Numbered from the stretch's first letter, positions 1 through 15,000 are shown. The stretch: DNA of 64,000 bases from Toxoplasma gondii ME49 (GCF_000006565.2 NC_031471.1:1862661-1926660); one strand, 5' to 3'. A program made the numbers and translations. Notes: generated by a model from the letters alone, not told the origin.

Positions 1-3000
1 CATTGTCCCGTCGTGACCTGCTCGCCTTTCGGCGCCTTCGCCCATCACCTCACGACCCCCCGGGTGTCTGCGCAACTCCCTGAGTTTCTCGACAAGCAGC
101 TCCCCGTCTCTAGTGGTCCCCCGTGCCCTCCCCGTCACGTGGCCTCTTGACTTTTGCTGCTGAAGCAACAAAAGTGCTTGCTGAGCTTCACTGGTGCCGA
201 GCACCATAGCCGCGGTGGCCGGTGTGAGGAGTTCAGATGGCTTCGCGAAAGAAGGCGACGTTTCTGCATGCGCTTGGTCAATGTACATTTGCGCCGCAAG
301 CAAATCGTCTTCTTTGAGGCGCCCGAGTATGACTGCCCCCGGAGCTACGCTGTCACGGCTTCTGCCCGACGAGTCATCCGCCGGAAGTTTCGTGCCTCCA
401 GTGCCCAAAAGATAATTCGTCAGAAGCTGCTCAACACCCGCACCAGAAAACATCACGGTCCCATCCATCATAACTGTTTCTCCAGTTGTTCGGCGCTTGA
501 AATCCAAATTTTTTCGCTTCGATTCCCCTTCGTCCGGGTCGCCTTGAGGGTCGCCGTTCTTTCCGGCTTCGCTTCCAGCGAGCTTCCCGGCCTTTCGCTT
601 CTTCCGAGAATTCTTCATCCACCACCCCGCAATCAGTGCCACCACGAGGACGAACAGAATAAGCAGACAGAGAAAAACCATCGCCGTGTCACTTATGGGC
701 TTTGCACCCACCGGCGGATCCAGCCGAATGTCCCGGAGACACACCAGGCTCTTCTGGATGTCGCTCGCTTCTTCCGAACCAGAAACCGCAAGCGCCGAAG
801 AAACCGACGGCCTTTCCCGTGACATGCTCTGCTGTACATACAGTGCGTCCTCTTGTACGGTTCCCATCCCCATCACGTGCGATCGCGACGGGACGTTCAC
901 CGGAGTCGCTTTCCTGAGCCGCTCCGTGAAATTCTCGGCCAACGCCTCGGCTCTGTGCCCCTCTGCAGATCCACCGAGAGGAAACAACTCGTCGCTTCCT
1001 AACCCGACGATGCCTCCATCTAAGCATGCCAGAAACACTTCCGCCTTGTTTTTCCCAGCTCCACTGCGAGTCGTCTGACTCGCGGCTACCTCAGACACTC
1101 CGCTACTCCCTCCACCCTGAACAGGCGCGTGGGTGTATCCTCGCGCACAGGTGACTTTAAAAACTTGGACAGTCGTGCCGTGAGGCTGCAAGCGGATTTT
1201 CAATGCGGCCGCGAGATCTGCAGAAACATCCGGATTGGATGCGGGAACCAGCGGAACCTCCGTAAGACGGTAACTCTCTTCGAGACCAGAGAGGGCGCCG
1301 CTGCAGGGGCTGCTGCTGCTCCCAGAGAGCGCGGCGAAATCTTTTTCACACAGAAGCCGGCGAAGCGGTTTCCACTCGCCATTAACGCACGAAATGGTCT
1401 CTGTCGCCCCTGTGGTCTCCACATCTCGGGGGCTGTACCCCGGCGCACAGAGAACAGTTCTCGTGTCCCCGTCGGTGGTGCCGTAACCACTCACGATGAA
1501 CTCTGGGCGCATGACTGCGGGATCGATTTTCTCATAGGGCTGACACGGCCGTCGACACATGAGAATGCGATGCTGAGCAGCGTTGCCAGAATTCGAAGAC
1601 GCAGGAGGCAAAGGCTCCCACCTTCCCTGGTTACAGACCAGCGTCTGAGGTGCTTCCCCTTCAACCGCTTCGTGACCCGTGTTACACTCGACCTGAAAAA
1701 ACATACGCGGGAGAAGGAACAGGACAAAGCACCTGTTCGCGATTCGCGACACAAGAATGGTACATGCCTGTCGGCCACTCTGCATGTGTAACCCTATTTC
1801 TTTGTCCACTTTTCGTGTGAAATATTGTTGTGGGATCAAAGGACCAGGGCGACTGAACACACGTCTCGGAATCAATCGGATCGGCAGTATTTGCATTCAC
1901 CACAAGTTCACGCTTACGGTCTGAGCAGGATGAGGTTACCCTTTTGTCCGTGCTCAGAGAAAACGCTATAGAAAAGGTCCTCTTTGTATGGACTGCTACT
2001 CTTCGTCCCTTCCCTTCGGTTTTCTTCTCCTGTTGCACTGATAGGTTTCGCCGGCTTTGCTTCTCTGTCTGTGTCACTTAGGCATGGGAACGAGTGCAGC
2101 CGTGCCAAGGTGATACATGCATGGGTTTTACATGCGCACTTCTTGTTGGATAATCTTGGCCGCCCCCACTAAGACTCCCCATGTTGGCATTCTCATCGTC
2201 GTCCAACCTCCGTACCACAAGTCTGCTCGCCTTTGCAGATCTTGTCCCCTCGCGAGCTGTGGCATCCACAAAATGGTTTTGGGTGACTCCATGCATCGTC
2301 GAGGAGTGTCGTGTTTCCAGCTTGTACTGTTACGTTCAGGAGCATACGGCTGCGTCCAACCCTTTTACGTGTTCACACCGGTATCATAACTCAGCTTCAG
2401 TAAACAGAGACATTCTAGTACGTGGAAGCCTGAGTAAGGCTCCAGCTATGAGCTACAGCGTACCTTCGTACTCTGACGGGTTGCCAGTGTAACTGTAACA
2501 CAACGCATGTGCACAGTTCAGCCTTTGGTTACACTTTTTCTCTTCTCTCACGTCGCAGTTCGCGTTCTGCTTACCACCATGGTGCTTCCATGCTCGTTTC
2601 CGACGCCGCCTCTCCCCGAGTTTGCCCAGATTTTGTAGGCGTCGTAGACTGAGGTCCCCTCGGGAGGCAGGAGGCCCTGAGTGCCGACGCATGCCCGCGA
2701 GGCGAAAGGCAGCTCCGAGACGCCGAAGGTTCCGAAGAGAGGGCGAGAAGCCGCAGGGAGAGATGAAGGCAACGTCGTTTGAAACGGGATCTGGGAGACC
2801 TTTGTGTGAGACGGAGAGAGCGCGATGGGTTGTGTCTCGTCCTCAGGTAGGGCCGCGAGGAGACGCTGCGCCGGCCACGTAGGCAGCACGGCGAGCAGCG
2901 GCGATGCATGCGAAGCGGCAGAGAGGTGGCGAGTCAGTGTAGCGGAGAGGAGAGAGATGATGGAGGCGGGAGCGTCGAGGTCTTCTGTCAGCTCTTGGAG

Positions 3001-6000
3001 ACGCTCCTTGAATCGTGCCGTGTTCGCCAGCCAACCGGGGTCGACCACAGCTGAGACGTCGATGCTGCCTCTCCACAGACGCATTTCTACGACGTCCCCA
3101 ACAGGCACCGCGAACAGCGCAGCAAGTTCTTCTCGCAACACCCTCAGCAGTTCTCTATGCATGGGAGACAGAATCGTGGACAAAGGCAGGCTGCTGGCTC
3201 GAACGGAGGAGCTGCGCTCGTGCGGCTCCGCTTCGCCGTCGAGATGCGAAGACGAAGAAAATGGCGAGGACGCAAAGGGAGGAGAAGCTGCAAGTGCAGA
3301 CGAAGCAAATGGCGAGGAGACAGAGACCAAAGAGGACGAGGCAGAAGATGTCGTGCTGGAAGCGGAGACCACACAGGAGGTCTGAGAGAAGGCGGAAGCC
3401 GTCGAGGAATGAAGCACGGTGTCGAGGTCGATGTTTGTGATCTTCATGTCCACGGCATACGCAAAGCGATTCAGACCTCGTGAACACGTGCGGTCGAGTT
3501 GCCGCTGCAGAGGAGGAGAAGGGGACAAGGCGTCAAGACAAAAACAGTTGGGTGGAGTTGCTTTTTCTACAAAGACCAGAGAAGAAAGATGAAGCCACGA
3601 GGGAACGCCAGAGACAGCGAGACTGTATGGAGAAAGCGAGTCAGAATCAGAGCTTTGTTGTGAAGAAAAGCAGTCTAGGATTTTTAGGAGGGTTTGGGTC
3701 ACGGGACAACGCGGAAGAGAGCTTGTTGCTTTTCTCTGCTCTTCGTTTCAGTCCATTCTCTTATGCTACGTTCATACGGTCCCTAAAGCTCGTATCCAGG
3801 TGGCTATCAGAAAGACATCTTGCATCTCTCCTTCACCGCTTTCGCATACTCCCCATTTGTCCAAGCTGGCAACCACACTCGCGCCTTTTTGTTTTCCGCG
3901 ATTTCCCGTCAATTCTTTGCTACATTTCTTGTTGATGCCTTGCACGTCTCAGCCTGATTCTTATTTCCTAGTCTCTTCACCGTCTTCACAACTGACGGAT
4001 AACCGGTACCACCTCCAAAGCGAGTTTTTGCTGGTCTGCTCTTCCACCCTCTAGTCGATATCTCCTTTGGTGTCTTCGTCGCTTTCTACGAGGTGTCTCC
4101 CATCCTCTCTCCTTCGTCCTGATGAGCTATCTCGTAGAGTCGCGTCTCCGCCCTCCTTCTCACCTTGCATGCAAACTCGAAAAACGCGGAAGACCGGTCG
4201 ACTTGAATCCAGGTGTCTCCTTTCCACAGTTGCGCCGGGACGCGGGGGAACTCTGCTTCCTGGCGTCTGCCTTCCTGGGCTTCTCTTCGATCTCTCAACG
4301 TTCCTCCCACCACAGTCGACGATGACAAAGGTTTCGATACACTGGCTGAAGAAAGCAGATTCCCGGTCGCCCTCAAAATGCGTGTATCGGCGTCCAAGAG
4401 GTCACGAAGTACTTCCAGTTGAGTTGCGAGACAGCAGCCCCGTGCGTCAGCGAGGCCTGCGTGTGAGACAAGAAGGACGAGGTGCAAAAAGACGAACGCG
4501 AGACATTTCCGAGCACCAGAACTGACAACAGACAACCGTGGAACATATCTCAAGCTTAGTATTCCGTTAGTCCACATTTCCGCCTGTTTCCCGTATATAT
4601 GTATAAGTATATATATATATGTATATATATATATCAATATACGTGTGCTGCGGAAGTTGCCTGTGATCTTAGAGGTGAGAAGACGTGAGTTTCGCTTTCG
4701 TGTTCGTTCGCGAGTTGTTTTGCCAGCAACTGAATTTATTGGCGAATTTGTTTCCATTCAATCTGCCGCCACTTGCGTGCCTAAAGGCGTTTTTCGAGTT
4801 TCGTTTTCTGCTCTTACGGCTGAACTGACGGGCGCAGTTCCTGCGCGTCGGTGAAGAGGGCGTTCGCGAAGAGGATGCGTCAGCAGCATCGCATGAGAAG
4901 CGCGCATTGAAGGGATTGCACGAGTCCGCGATTTCTGTTCCCAGTTGATTGACGAGGTGTCTGTACACAGGAAAAAGGACTTCGGTGGCGAGGCAATCGC
5001 CGCCATCCCATCCACACGCCTCATTGAAGCACTGGAGATCGCAGTCGCCGTCTCCGATGAGCGTCTGTGGGCAGCTGCATGTGCGATACTTTTTCTCGTT
5101 TTCTGTCGGAACGTAAGAGCCTCGACTCTGCTCTGCCAGCGCTGTGTCCAAGGAGGAGGGAAATACGAAGCCTCCGCAAAGAGAGCCGCGAATGTTGCGA
5201 TGGCAGAAGGTCCGTCCCCAGTGTTTCATCAGCACGCCGAGAATGACGTCGTACGGGTGGAAGTCGTTCATTTCCGCCGGCGTCACAGCCCCATCGCCAG
5301 GTGCGCGTACACCGGTACTTGGGGAGCCGCGGTTGCCAGGTTTCGCCCCGTTGCTCGCCAGAGCCTCGTTTCGTCGTCTGCTTGCCGGCGGCATGTGAAA
5401 AATTCGCTTTTCGAAGAAGTCTTCTGTTTGCCGGTCCGCGTGGTCGATCAGCATCTGCCCAAAGACGCGCGTCACCTCCAGCAAACACGAGTCACTCCTG
5501 CAGATTTTCTGGGCGCCTTCGTTGCCCGACGGCGACGCAAAGACTGGAGTCTCCAAGCCCACGCGCAGAACGTCCTCCGCGCACGACTGCCCGTTCACTT
5601 CGATGCAAAGCAAATCCAGAATCTCCGGCGTGTTTCGAATGTCTTCGAGAAATCCTTGAGTGCCTCGCGACTGAAGCCCAGGAGACCCCGCTGGATTTGA
5701 AGTGCCCCCCGAAGAGCTGCGCCGGCGAAGATCCACCCGGACGAGGGGCGAGACAGGTGGAGGCGAGAGCGCCGACGACGAAGGAAATAGTCGTCGTGGG
5801 TGGCCAGCAGACAAATCATAAGTTTCAAAAGGCGATTCGGAGACCCCGTAGATTCCCTCTGCGTGTTGAGCGGATTCAAACTCTCCAGCTCCTGCAAGGC
5901 TAGCTCCGTCGTCCTGCTTCTCACCTCGCTGTCGTCCTTCTGGCTTCGTCTCCCCTTTCGTTTCGCTGATCGCCTCGAGGGCCAGTTCTGTTCCTCCGTG

Positions 6001-9000
6001 GTCGGCTTCCGTGGTCTCTCGCGCAGTTTTCCAGGCGTCGTCTGTGCCGCCCCCCCCTGAGGGCTCTTCATCCTGCAGCCGTCTCACGCTCCGACTATAC
6101 GCCGCGCTCCGACTATAAGCCGCGCTCCGCAGGGCCCGTGAGGAGGGGCCGCTCAGAGACTCCTTCCCAACGCCTCCCGTGGGGAAGGCGGGCAAGCGAA
6201 TGTCGACCAGCTCGCTGAGTTCCGCGAGGATCAGAACGTGTTTCGCGTTGCTTCGGAAGCAACTGTTTGCGGGGCAGTGGCCCTTCAGCTCCGAGAGAAA
6301 GAGCGCGGGAGTCGTCTCGGCCTGGGTGTACATACTCCGCAGGAAGTGGAACGAGGCGGCGGCTTCCGCGAAGCAGAAGATCCCGTTCTGCTGCGCACAC
6401 CACGTGCTGATCAGCTCTCGAAGGAGCGTCGCGATCTTTTTCGCCAGCAGACCCTCCTCAGCCGAAGAGCATCCGAAGAATGGCGGGGCCGAAGACCCCC
6501 TATCGCCTTCGTCTCGCCCTCGTCTCTCGTCCTTGATGACTGCCTCGCCGAGGACCGTCGCTAGCGCGGCCTTCAGTCCCCGCACGCAGCTGTTGCTGCA
6601 GAAGGAAGAGAGTTTCAGAGCCGAGGAGCCGAAGGCCAGCGCGCCGCACTCGCCTCGAAGCGAAGACTGAAAAACTTCCAACACCCTGGCGATACACGGC
6701 GGATGCGCAGACCCCTCGCGAGTCACCCCAATGTCCGGCACTGCAAACGCCGCCAACGACCCCCCCACGCGCCATGTCAACTGAGCAGTCGGATGCGAAG
6801 GGGAAGAAGAGAGAGACGGAGAGGAAGACGACTGAGAAGATGAAGAAAGAGAAGAAGGAGAGGAAGACGAAGGTTTACTGAGCGTAGAGATATCTGCACC
6901 TTCGACAGGAGAAGCTTCCAGGGAGTGTGGAGCGAGGCAGGAAAGCCGCAAGGCCGTGAGGGCCTGGCTTGCTTCGGCGGCTTGCCTTGGCCACCACATG
7001 CCAGCTCCACGAGTGCTGCCAAAGAAGGAGGAGAACGACGAGGTCCAGGCGAAGGAATTGGAGGCGGCGGAGGCGGCTGCGAGAGCCCAGATCCCGTTTC
7101 TGCACTGAACCAGGAGACCGTCGTCCCCGCTGCGTGTCTTGCATTTAATGTGGAGCTGCTCGCCGGGCTTCGTCAGCGCAGAGGCGACAATGCCTTCGGC
7201 CAGCAGCTTGTCGACGTGCTTCTCAAATGCGCTGCTTTCCCGTTTGCCGTGCGGTCCCTGGCGTCTCACGACGAAAAGGTCTCTATCGCCCAGAAACGCC
7301 TTGAGGGGTCGGGGGGAGCAGAACTCGCAGGGCTCGCAAGTCGACCCTCCACAGTCAACGTCTTCTTCGTCGCCGTCGCGCAGACCATTGAAGCACGACG
7401 GACATGCCTGGGGACAGCTCCCGCCGCAGTCGACTCCAGTTTCGTCTCCGTTTCTCGCGCCATCTGAGCATGTCGGCTTCACACACGAAAACGCATATGT
7501 GCCTGAGCCTTCAGCCGAGCCAGCAAGCGCAGCGACAGCCTGCGCGCTGGGCCTCCCCGTCCCAGCTAGCCACTGGCCGCGGATGCACCTGAACACGGCC
7601 CAGTGTCGCGGGGCGAGAGCCGGCGAAGGCGAATGCGGAGAGCCGCTCGCGTGGCTGCAGTGCAGGTGAATCGCAGAGCCCGACGGAAAGCCGCCGGCCG
7701 CGTTGCTAAAGTCTTCACGCACTTGCGAGAGGAACTCAGAGAACGGAAGGAACTGCCGTAACGTGGAGGCGGCTTGTTCGGCGCTGTCGGCCGCGGGGCT
7801 CGCGGGCGGAAGGACCAGAAGCGCGCCGAGAGCGTCGAGATCCGGCTCGGAACCCGGAGCGAAGAACTGCGAGGGCATCGGTGCGGAGCAAGCGACGCAT
7901 GCGGGGCATGGGCCTCCACAGTCGACGCCAGTCTCACCGTTGTTCTGGACCCCGTCTCCGCAAGACGCGCAGGGAGCGCAGTGAGAACCGCCGCAGTCCA
8001 CACCGGTCTCGTCGCCGTTCTGCACACCGTCTGTACAGCTGGGGTGCCCACAGACCGTGTGCGGAAGGGTGATGGAGCCGTACATACACCGGAGACTTGC
8101 GCCGGAGGGCGGGCCAGCCAGTGCGGAAAAACCGGGCTGGCAGGAAACGGCGACCGTCCCGGCGTGAGGCAGCGACGAAGTCGGGAAGGCAGGCGAAGAG
8201 ACCGTGAAGGAAGTCGGCAAATCAAAGTGGTAGAGCTGCGCAGTCCTGCGGATCTCCGAGGCCTCGCAGCTGCGGTGGCATGCAAGGCGCATCCCCGGAA
8301 TTGAGGGCGGTGCAGCCAGGCGATTTCGTTCTGGCATGTTTCGGGTCGATGCCGAGTTGATGCTGTGCCACGCACCGTCACGGCAGACGAGGGTCTCGAA
8401 AGCGTCTTCGTCTGCCTCGCTGAGACGACCAAGATCTGCAGAAAAGTCCGTCGCGCAGGTGACCTGGAGCTGCTGTTCGTGGCGCCACCTCTGGAGAAGC
8501 GCGACGCGAGGAGTCAGGAACAGAGGCCGCAACTCCGGTGGGAGAGCCGGGACGCCGCATCCGCGTCTGCACTTCAACTCGACTTCCGACTGTCTTAAAG
8601 CAGCAGCAACAGATGAAGGAGACACGCCGCTCGTGAATTCGCCCCCAAGACTCTGCCCCGACAGCTCGCCGCGTCGAGAAGGCTCCCTGCTGAGTGTGCC
8701 AGCGGACCCTCCGGATGGACGTCCGTCCGAACGACTCCCAACGCTGGCTCCGGGTGCTGCAGCTATGACGCGATACGCAGACTTCCACACTCCGTCACTG
8801 CACACGATTTTGTGGGGAGACGCAGCGGCCCCGCCCCCGTCTGCCGCAGCACCGGAGGCGCAGCCAATCATCAACTCCGTTCCGTGTCTATAAACTTCGT
8901 CTCCAGCGCTGTCTGCTGTCGACGGGCCGCCCCGCGGAGCTGTGGATACACCTGACGACCGCTGCGAGACACTGTCGGGTCCGCGGTCCTCTTGCTCGCG

Positions 9001-12000
9001 CAGCTCGTAGCGATCACCCAACTGAAGCAGCGGAAAGGCACACGGCGCCTGACACTGAACGGTCAGGAGGCTCCAGACGCCTTCGCGGCTGCAGACCAAC
9101 GCCTGGTGCTGCTCGGAGCTGACCGAAACTGCATGCTCCGCACAAGACACCTCGAGTCTCTGCTGCAAAGCCCCGTCAGGCCCAATCGCGTCAGGCAGCG
9201 CGGAGACGACGTACGCGTTCGCCGGCAGGTTCAGCGTCGGACACCGTGCCACGCAGAGGGGTGACGGTGGGAAAGACGAGGGTGCCAGCGGCTGCCATTT
9301 GCCGTCGTCACACGTGGTGGTGAAGGAAGAGCGAGCTGTGGAAGGAAGGAAACCTAGAAAGCCAGAAGAACAAGCTCATCTACGCCATGAGAGACGAGGC
9401 CAGCCACCGACGGGAAGGCCGCCAGCCCCGACTACGAGCGGGGGACGAAATAGAGATTGAAATTAGATAGACGAAGAAACAACCAATGCTGAGGCAACAA
9501 AGAAAGTAGCATTTAGTGTATATGTCCAACTCACCGGATATACCACACTGTCGTCATACCCACTGACGCCACTGATGCGATACTGTATATACGTACATCC
9601 AGATGTAGGTTGTAATGTACACGAACATCTTCATATCCTTGTGTATATATGCATATATATACATATATATATATATATATGCATACGTGTATGTATTTAA
9701 AGTGAAGACCTGAGAACCTTTTTTGCTTTGCTGACCGAGCGAATCACTTTGTCATTCCAGTTTGTTTTGTAAAGACCGAATACACTCTCCCTTCAACCCG
9801 ATACAGAAGTTCGTAGGCGCTGGCCCTGTTAAGCTGTCCTCTCCTTGTGGATCGCCCACCAGGTGCACAGGAGACGGTTCGAAGTTCACCGTGTTTTCCG
9901 GGATCTCCATCGTTCTTTTTCTCTTCGTCGCCGTGGGCAGTCCACTGGAGGCCCGGGCCGTGCTGCGCGAGGACAGCCGCGAGTTGTTCTGCCGGACAGT
10001 CGGCGAAGCACTGCATGCGCACTTTGCTCCACCCGTCCTTCCCGCAGAGAGCCTCTTCGCCCGCGTCTTCTCCGTCGCTTCTCCCTCGAGATGACTCCCG
10101 CTTCTTCTGCCCTGCGTGTTTGCTTGTTCCTGGCGCGCAGGTAACGAGTCTTCTTTCGCCTTCCTTGGCCTCGCGGTTTTCGGGTGCCCTCCCTCCTCCC
10201 CGCGGATCTCGGCCCCCGCCGCCCAGCACTCCAAACTTGTCCTCCATGAACACACGATATCTGGGGCCGAGCGCGGGTCCGAGAGGCGCGCATGTTGCTC
10301 CACACTTGACCTGCAGCGCGTCCCATTTGCCGGCTCTGCACTGGACCGTTTGTCGCGAGACAGGGCTCAAGATGTCTGCCGACTCCGCGCACCGGATCTC
10401 AAGCGTCTCGCCCTCGATCCCCAGGCCTCCAACGTCTCCGCCCATGCTGTAGGCGCCGCCGGGGAGAAGCGGAAAAGGTCCGCAACTCGCAAAGCACCTG
10501 GGCAGCGCCTTGAAGCTTTTCCATCGACCGTCTTCGCAGGTGAGCACCGTCTCCTCGGCCTCCTTCGACCCTTTCAGAGACGCATGCACGGAGAAGCCTT
10601 GGCGACACACCACGCGCACCTGCGTTCCGTCGTCCGCCCCGTCTTTCTCAGCGCCCTTGCGAAGGCCCGTGACTTCGCGTCCCTTCTCTGCGAGGAAGAA
10701 TCCCCCCTCTTCGATTCCCTCACTGCCTTCCTTCTCGCCGCTAGAACCGAAGAACGCAGCAGAAGCCGAAGGCGAAGAAGAAAGAGAAGAAGGAAGGAAA
10801 ACCAGGTTGTCGTCACGAATCGTTGAGGCGCATCGGCCGCCAGTGGTGTGGAAGACTATCGTGCCTTTTTCGACTGGACCCCAGGGGTTGTAGGCCAAGT
10901 CTGTGAGGCTGCCGAGTTCCGCGACCAGGTCGTACGTTTCTCCGGGAATCAGAGGCTCGGTCACGTGAAGTTCGACGACGCCCACGAGTTTTTCTGGAGA
11001 CTTCTGCGCCAGAGAAGGCGGCGGAACTTCGGCTGCATTCGCTTGAAGGCGGCGACTCGCAGACGCCCTCAGAAGGGTCCAGGAGCGTGCCGAAGCGTTC
11101 GAGTTTGCCGGAGAGCTTGCAGCCAGTGCTTCGCCGCGTTGCTCGAGCGACGCGAGAGACAGAACAGGCGAGAGAGGCCGGAGAGCTACAAGAGAGCGAG
11201 CAAGAACCTCCTGGGCCGGCCGGTTGAAGATTTTGATTGTTTCGCCGCGCATGTTTCCCTCGATATCCGGGACCCAAACGATGACGCCTTTTTCGTCGCG
11301 ACGCTTGTCGCCTGCTTTGTCTCCGGCGGCTCCGCGGCCGCCGTCTGCGCGCTTCTCTGCACTTCGCGAGATCAGTTTGATCGTTGCCCAGTGTCCAAAG
11401 TTCATGGGCTTGTTGAAGGTGAGTGTGATGGGGCGCAGCGGAAGCAGCGAAGAAGCTGACAGTGGAAGCGAACTTCCAATCAGCGGGTCCACGGACGTCA
11501 GAGACGCAGGCGAACGATCCGGAAGAGAGGAACAGAACATCGAGATGTGCGGCTGCGGCCTGCGATTGGAGCCCGTCCACTTGTGCCACAAACCTGCAAG
11601 AGGGAACAAAGGGCGAGAGGGCCGAAGGCTGGAGAGCAAAAAAGAGCAGAGAACGAGGTGGGGAAAGAGCGAACAAGAGTCTAGACACAGTAAGAGACAG
11701 AGTCGAGCGAACCGAAGAGAGGAAATAGAAGAACGGTGGAGAGGGAAGACGAGAGGCGTCGAAAGCAAACGGGAGACACGAAGTGACGGGAGAAGAGTCA
11801 AAAGCAGTGCTGGTGACAAAGGGTGAAGTCTGGGAGAGGAGGCATTGGGAGAACCCAGCAAGGCGAAGCGAGAGCAGTCGTCCTGTTCTCAGCAGACAGG
11901 AGGTAAAGAATGGCGAGGGCAACAGAAAGAGCGCCAAGAGCGGGGAAACGGAGGAGGGTCGAAAAAAGGAAAACAAAAGACAGTGCACGCCTGGCGAAGC

Positions 12001-15000
12001 AGGAAAAACCACTACAGAAGAGATGACATGAGGAAGCGACTCTGCGGATGTCGGAGGAAAAAGTGAGAAAGAACACACCGGACAAGAATCAGACGAGAAA
12101 AGAAACAGCGGAACGAGGAACCCAGAGACACAAAGAGAGAAACGAGAGGGGAAACGGCCGAGAGAAAGGGGAGGAGAAAGCAGGAGGCAGAAAACAGGGA
12201 GACGAAGAGGGCTCCGGACACACAAGTCAGGACCGCACCTGAAGGGGGGTGTGCTCTGCTTTTTCCTCCTTTTTTGTCAGCGTGTTCCGTCAGATCTGCG
12301 AAGGCTAAGAAAGAGGACTCGTCGTAGTTTGTGTCGATGATCCAGTTCCCTCCTTGCTGAACTTTTCCCCCTTCACGGACCTGGAAACAGCAGGTCACCA
12401 ACTGGCTCTTCAGTCATGAGAAGAAGATGCGACGCAGAGTGAAACAGTGAACTCAACGTGACGAACAAGTGTGTGACAACGCATGCAGCCATCCAAGTGC
12501 ATCACGTAGGTGTGAGCAGGAGCCGGCGGGAGCTGGTGATCTGCAGCTCGCAGGCGTTGTTCGAATACGAGTCGTCTAGTCGCGGACGTACATCTTTCTG
12601 TAGATACCCGCACATACGCGAACATATGCATGAGTCAGGCCGTGTATGTGCCATTGGAATGTAGGCGGGACCACCTGGCTTTCTTGGCTGGCGCAGATGA
12701 CCTCTGAGAGAAACGAAGATAGGCAGGCAGACACGAACGTCAAGACTTGAAGTCGAGATAAACTGAGGCTCACCTCTTTCTTCCAGTAAATGAAAAACGC
12801 ATTCTTCTCGCCTCCTTGCCAGCTAGCTTGATCGTTCATCGGATCGGCAGGCATGTACAGACCATTGCAGTTTCCGTTCTCAGTCGTGAATCCTGAGGCC
12901 CAAAGACGAGCAGAGAGAAACGCGTACCTTCGGCGAAATGCAGGGGACAGCGGCACTCGCGTCCCGACACTCTGTGCAGATGAATCGCAACAGTTCTCGT
13001 GTGTATGTCCACCTAGACGGACGTGACAGTCGCGCTCTTCTAGCGCTATGCCGGGCGGGTGCTTCGGGCGAGCAACAAAGCGCGAGACCTGGTGCGACCG
13101 CAGGGCCAAAGCGTCCCAGATCCCCGAACTGGACTTCTGCCTCTGCAGACGAATCGGTTCTATCTACCCCACCCGTATATTCATAAATACGTAGATCCAT
13201 GTAAATATATTCGGCGTGTTGTTTACCTGTGACATAAAGGAAGGGGCAGTTGGCATCCGTGGCGAGTGTGAATGTGAGGTTGCTTTCTCCCTTGTTCATA
13301 TTTCCGATGAGATCGGTGACAAATCCAAATTCGATGCCTATGCGGTAGTCGCCCAGGGGGAGTGAGGTGGCGTCTTTGTCGGGAGTGATTCGGAGTTTTT
13401 GCCCGATGATTTCAACTGTCCATTTATTACTGTGACTCGTCGAACTGAGGCCAGTACCCCCGTTTCCCCCCTGCTGAGCCCCTCCTGGGGTGGTTCCGAA
13501 CCCGGTAAAGAGAGAAGCTTGATCTCTGTGTGAATCTTCTTCTGCGTTGTCTCTTCCGCGTTTGCTGAATGCCGACGATGAGGGCTTCGCCTCGGTTCTT
13601 CTTCGCTCTTCTCCCAGTCCTACGGCATGAATCGTGAGGCGCGAGGAAGCAGACGCTGCTGCGGGCAAGAATGGCGCTGAGATTTTCCTCAGATTCGACG
13701 CGTTGTTTGGGAGTGTAATCAGGTACTGCAGAGTGGACGCGCTGGGGTCTGTACCGCTAGTCGTCCTCCCAGTTTTCCGCGTGGTGACAGCGATCAAGAT
13801 CGCTGCTCCTGGCCGTCCAAATTTGATGTTTTCGTTGAAAATCAAGTCGATATACGTCAACGGCGGAACTGAGAACGTGTCGTTCATCGGAGACATCGAC
13901 ACAATGTACGGATCCATGTCGTCTTCAACGCACTCCCCCTGGGGAATGGAAAAGCCACAGACGCGGACAAGAGAACCGAGGAGGGTTGAGAGTGAATGCT
14001 TCTTGGATAGTGCAGGACAGCGTCGGCTGATAAGTGTATTTGACAGGGGGGGAAGGGCAGCTGAAATGGAACTTGGTACAGTGGTACGCTCCGTGGCAGC
14101 TATCGAAAGGGGGAAATCGACGGAAGAGTGTTCCGTTCTCCGCTTACTTTTGCACACAGCGCATTGCTCGGACAATCTTGATTCACAATGCACTGAACAT
14201 TTGCAACGAGGCCGAGGTCGCGATCAAAGTCGGAAGCCTCATCACACGTCTTTCCATTTCCGCCAACATCTTGACCGCTACAGCCGCAGAGCCGCGTAGT
14301 TCTACGAAAGAAAAGAAGACGCAACGAATGGCGTGTCAAGCAAAAATGCGCTCTCGCGCATTTTCGGAAATCGCCTCTGATGACGCACATGCCGCCACCG
14401 TTGACAAATGCTACAAATACTCTGTCAACAGCATCGACGCAGAGAACACGCACAGATAAAACTGTGAATGTGTGTGCGGTAGGGAGCAGAAACGGAGACG
14501 AGTCAAGAAACTCCAGTCGGAAGGGCCATATCCGTTCTTGACCATTCCTGTTCTTGACTCAGGTCTCGAAACGCGTCGGTGCTTTTCAACCACGAACGCT
14601 GGTACGATTGAAACAGAGTAACCGGGAAATCGAGCAAAGGGCCTTCCTCCATTGAGGAGGGGCATACGAAACGCATGCTTCCTCTCTTCTTACCCGAGAG
14701 CTCGATTTACACCCAGGTTGATGTCGCAGACTCCGTCGTTGTTTACATCGGCAATGCAGGGAAGGGCGCTGGCTTTCACATACTCCGGGTCGAGGGCAGC
14801 TTCGGCGCCGCAGCTGAAATTAGCAGCGACTGGAATAACTTTGAGTGCTTGATCGACACTCTGGAGGCAACGCAAAACACGAATGGAAGAAGTGAAAGAT
14901 TTCCGGTCCTTTGAAAACAACGAGCAAAGGCGAAGGGGGCTATGGGTACGAGATTCAAAATGCCGCTCAGAGTTTTCAAGCAAGAAATGCGTACGCGAGC

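Noticed and set aside
154..822. Open plus-strand frame of 222 codons at the left edge
   Set aside because: It is antisense to the transmembrane and tail exon of the giant protein, whose hydrophobic helix and cysteine modules support the minus strand.
4818..9335. Pappalysin-type metalloprotease suggested by LNR plus Sushi modules
   Set aside because: I found no HExxH zinc-binding motif in this exon or the neighbouring ones, so a protease call is not supported.
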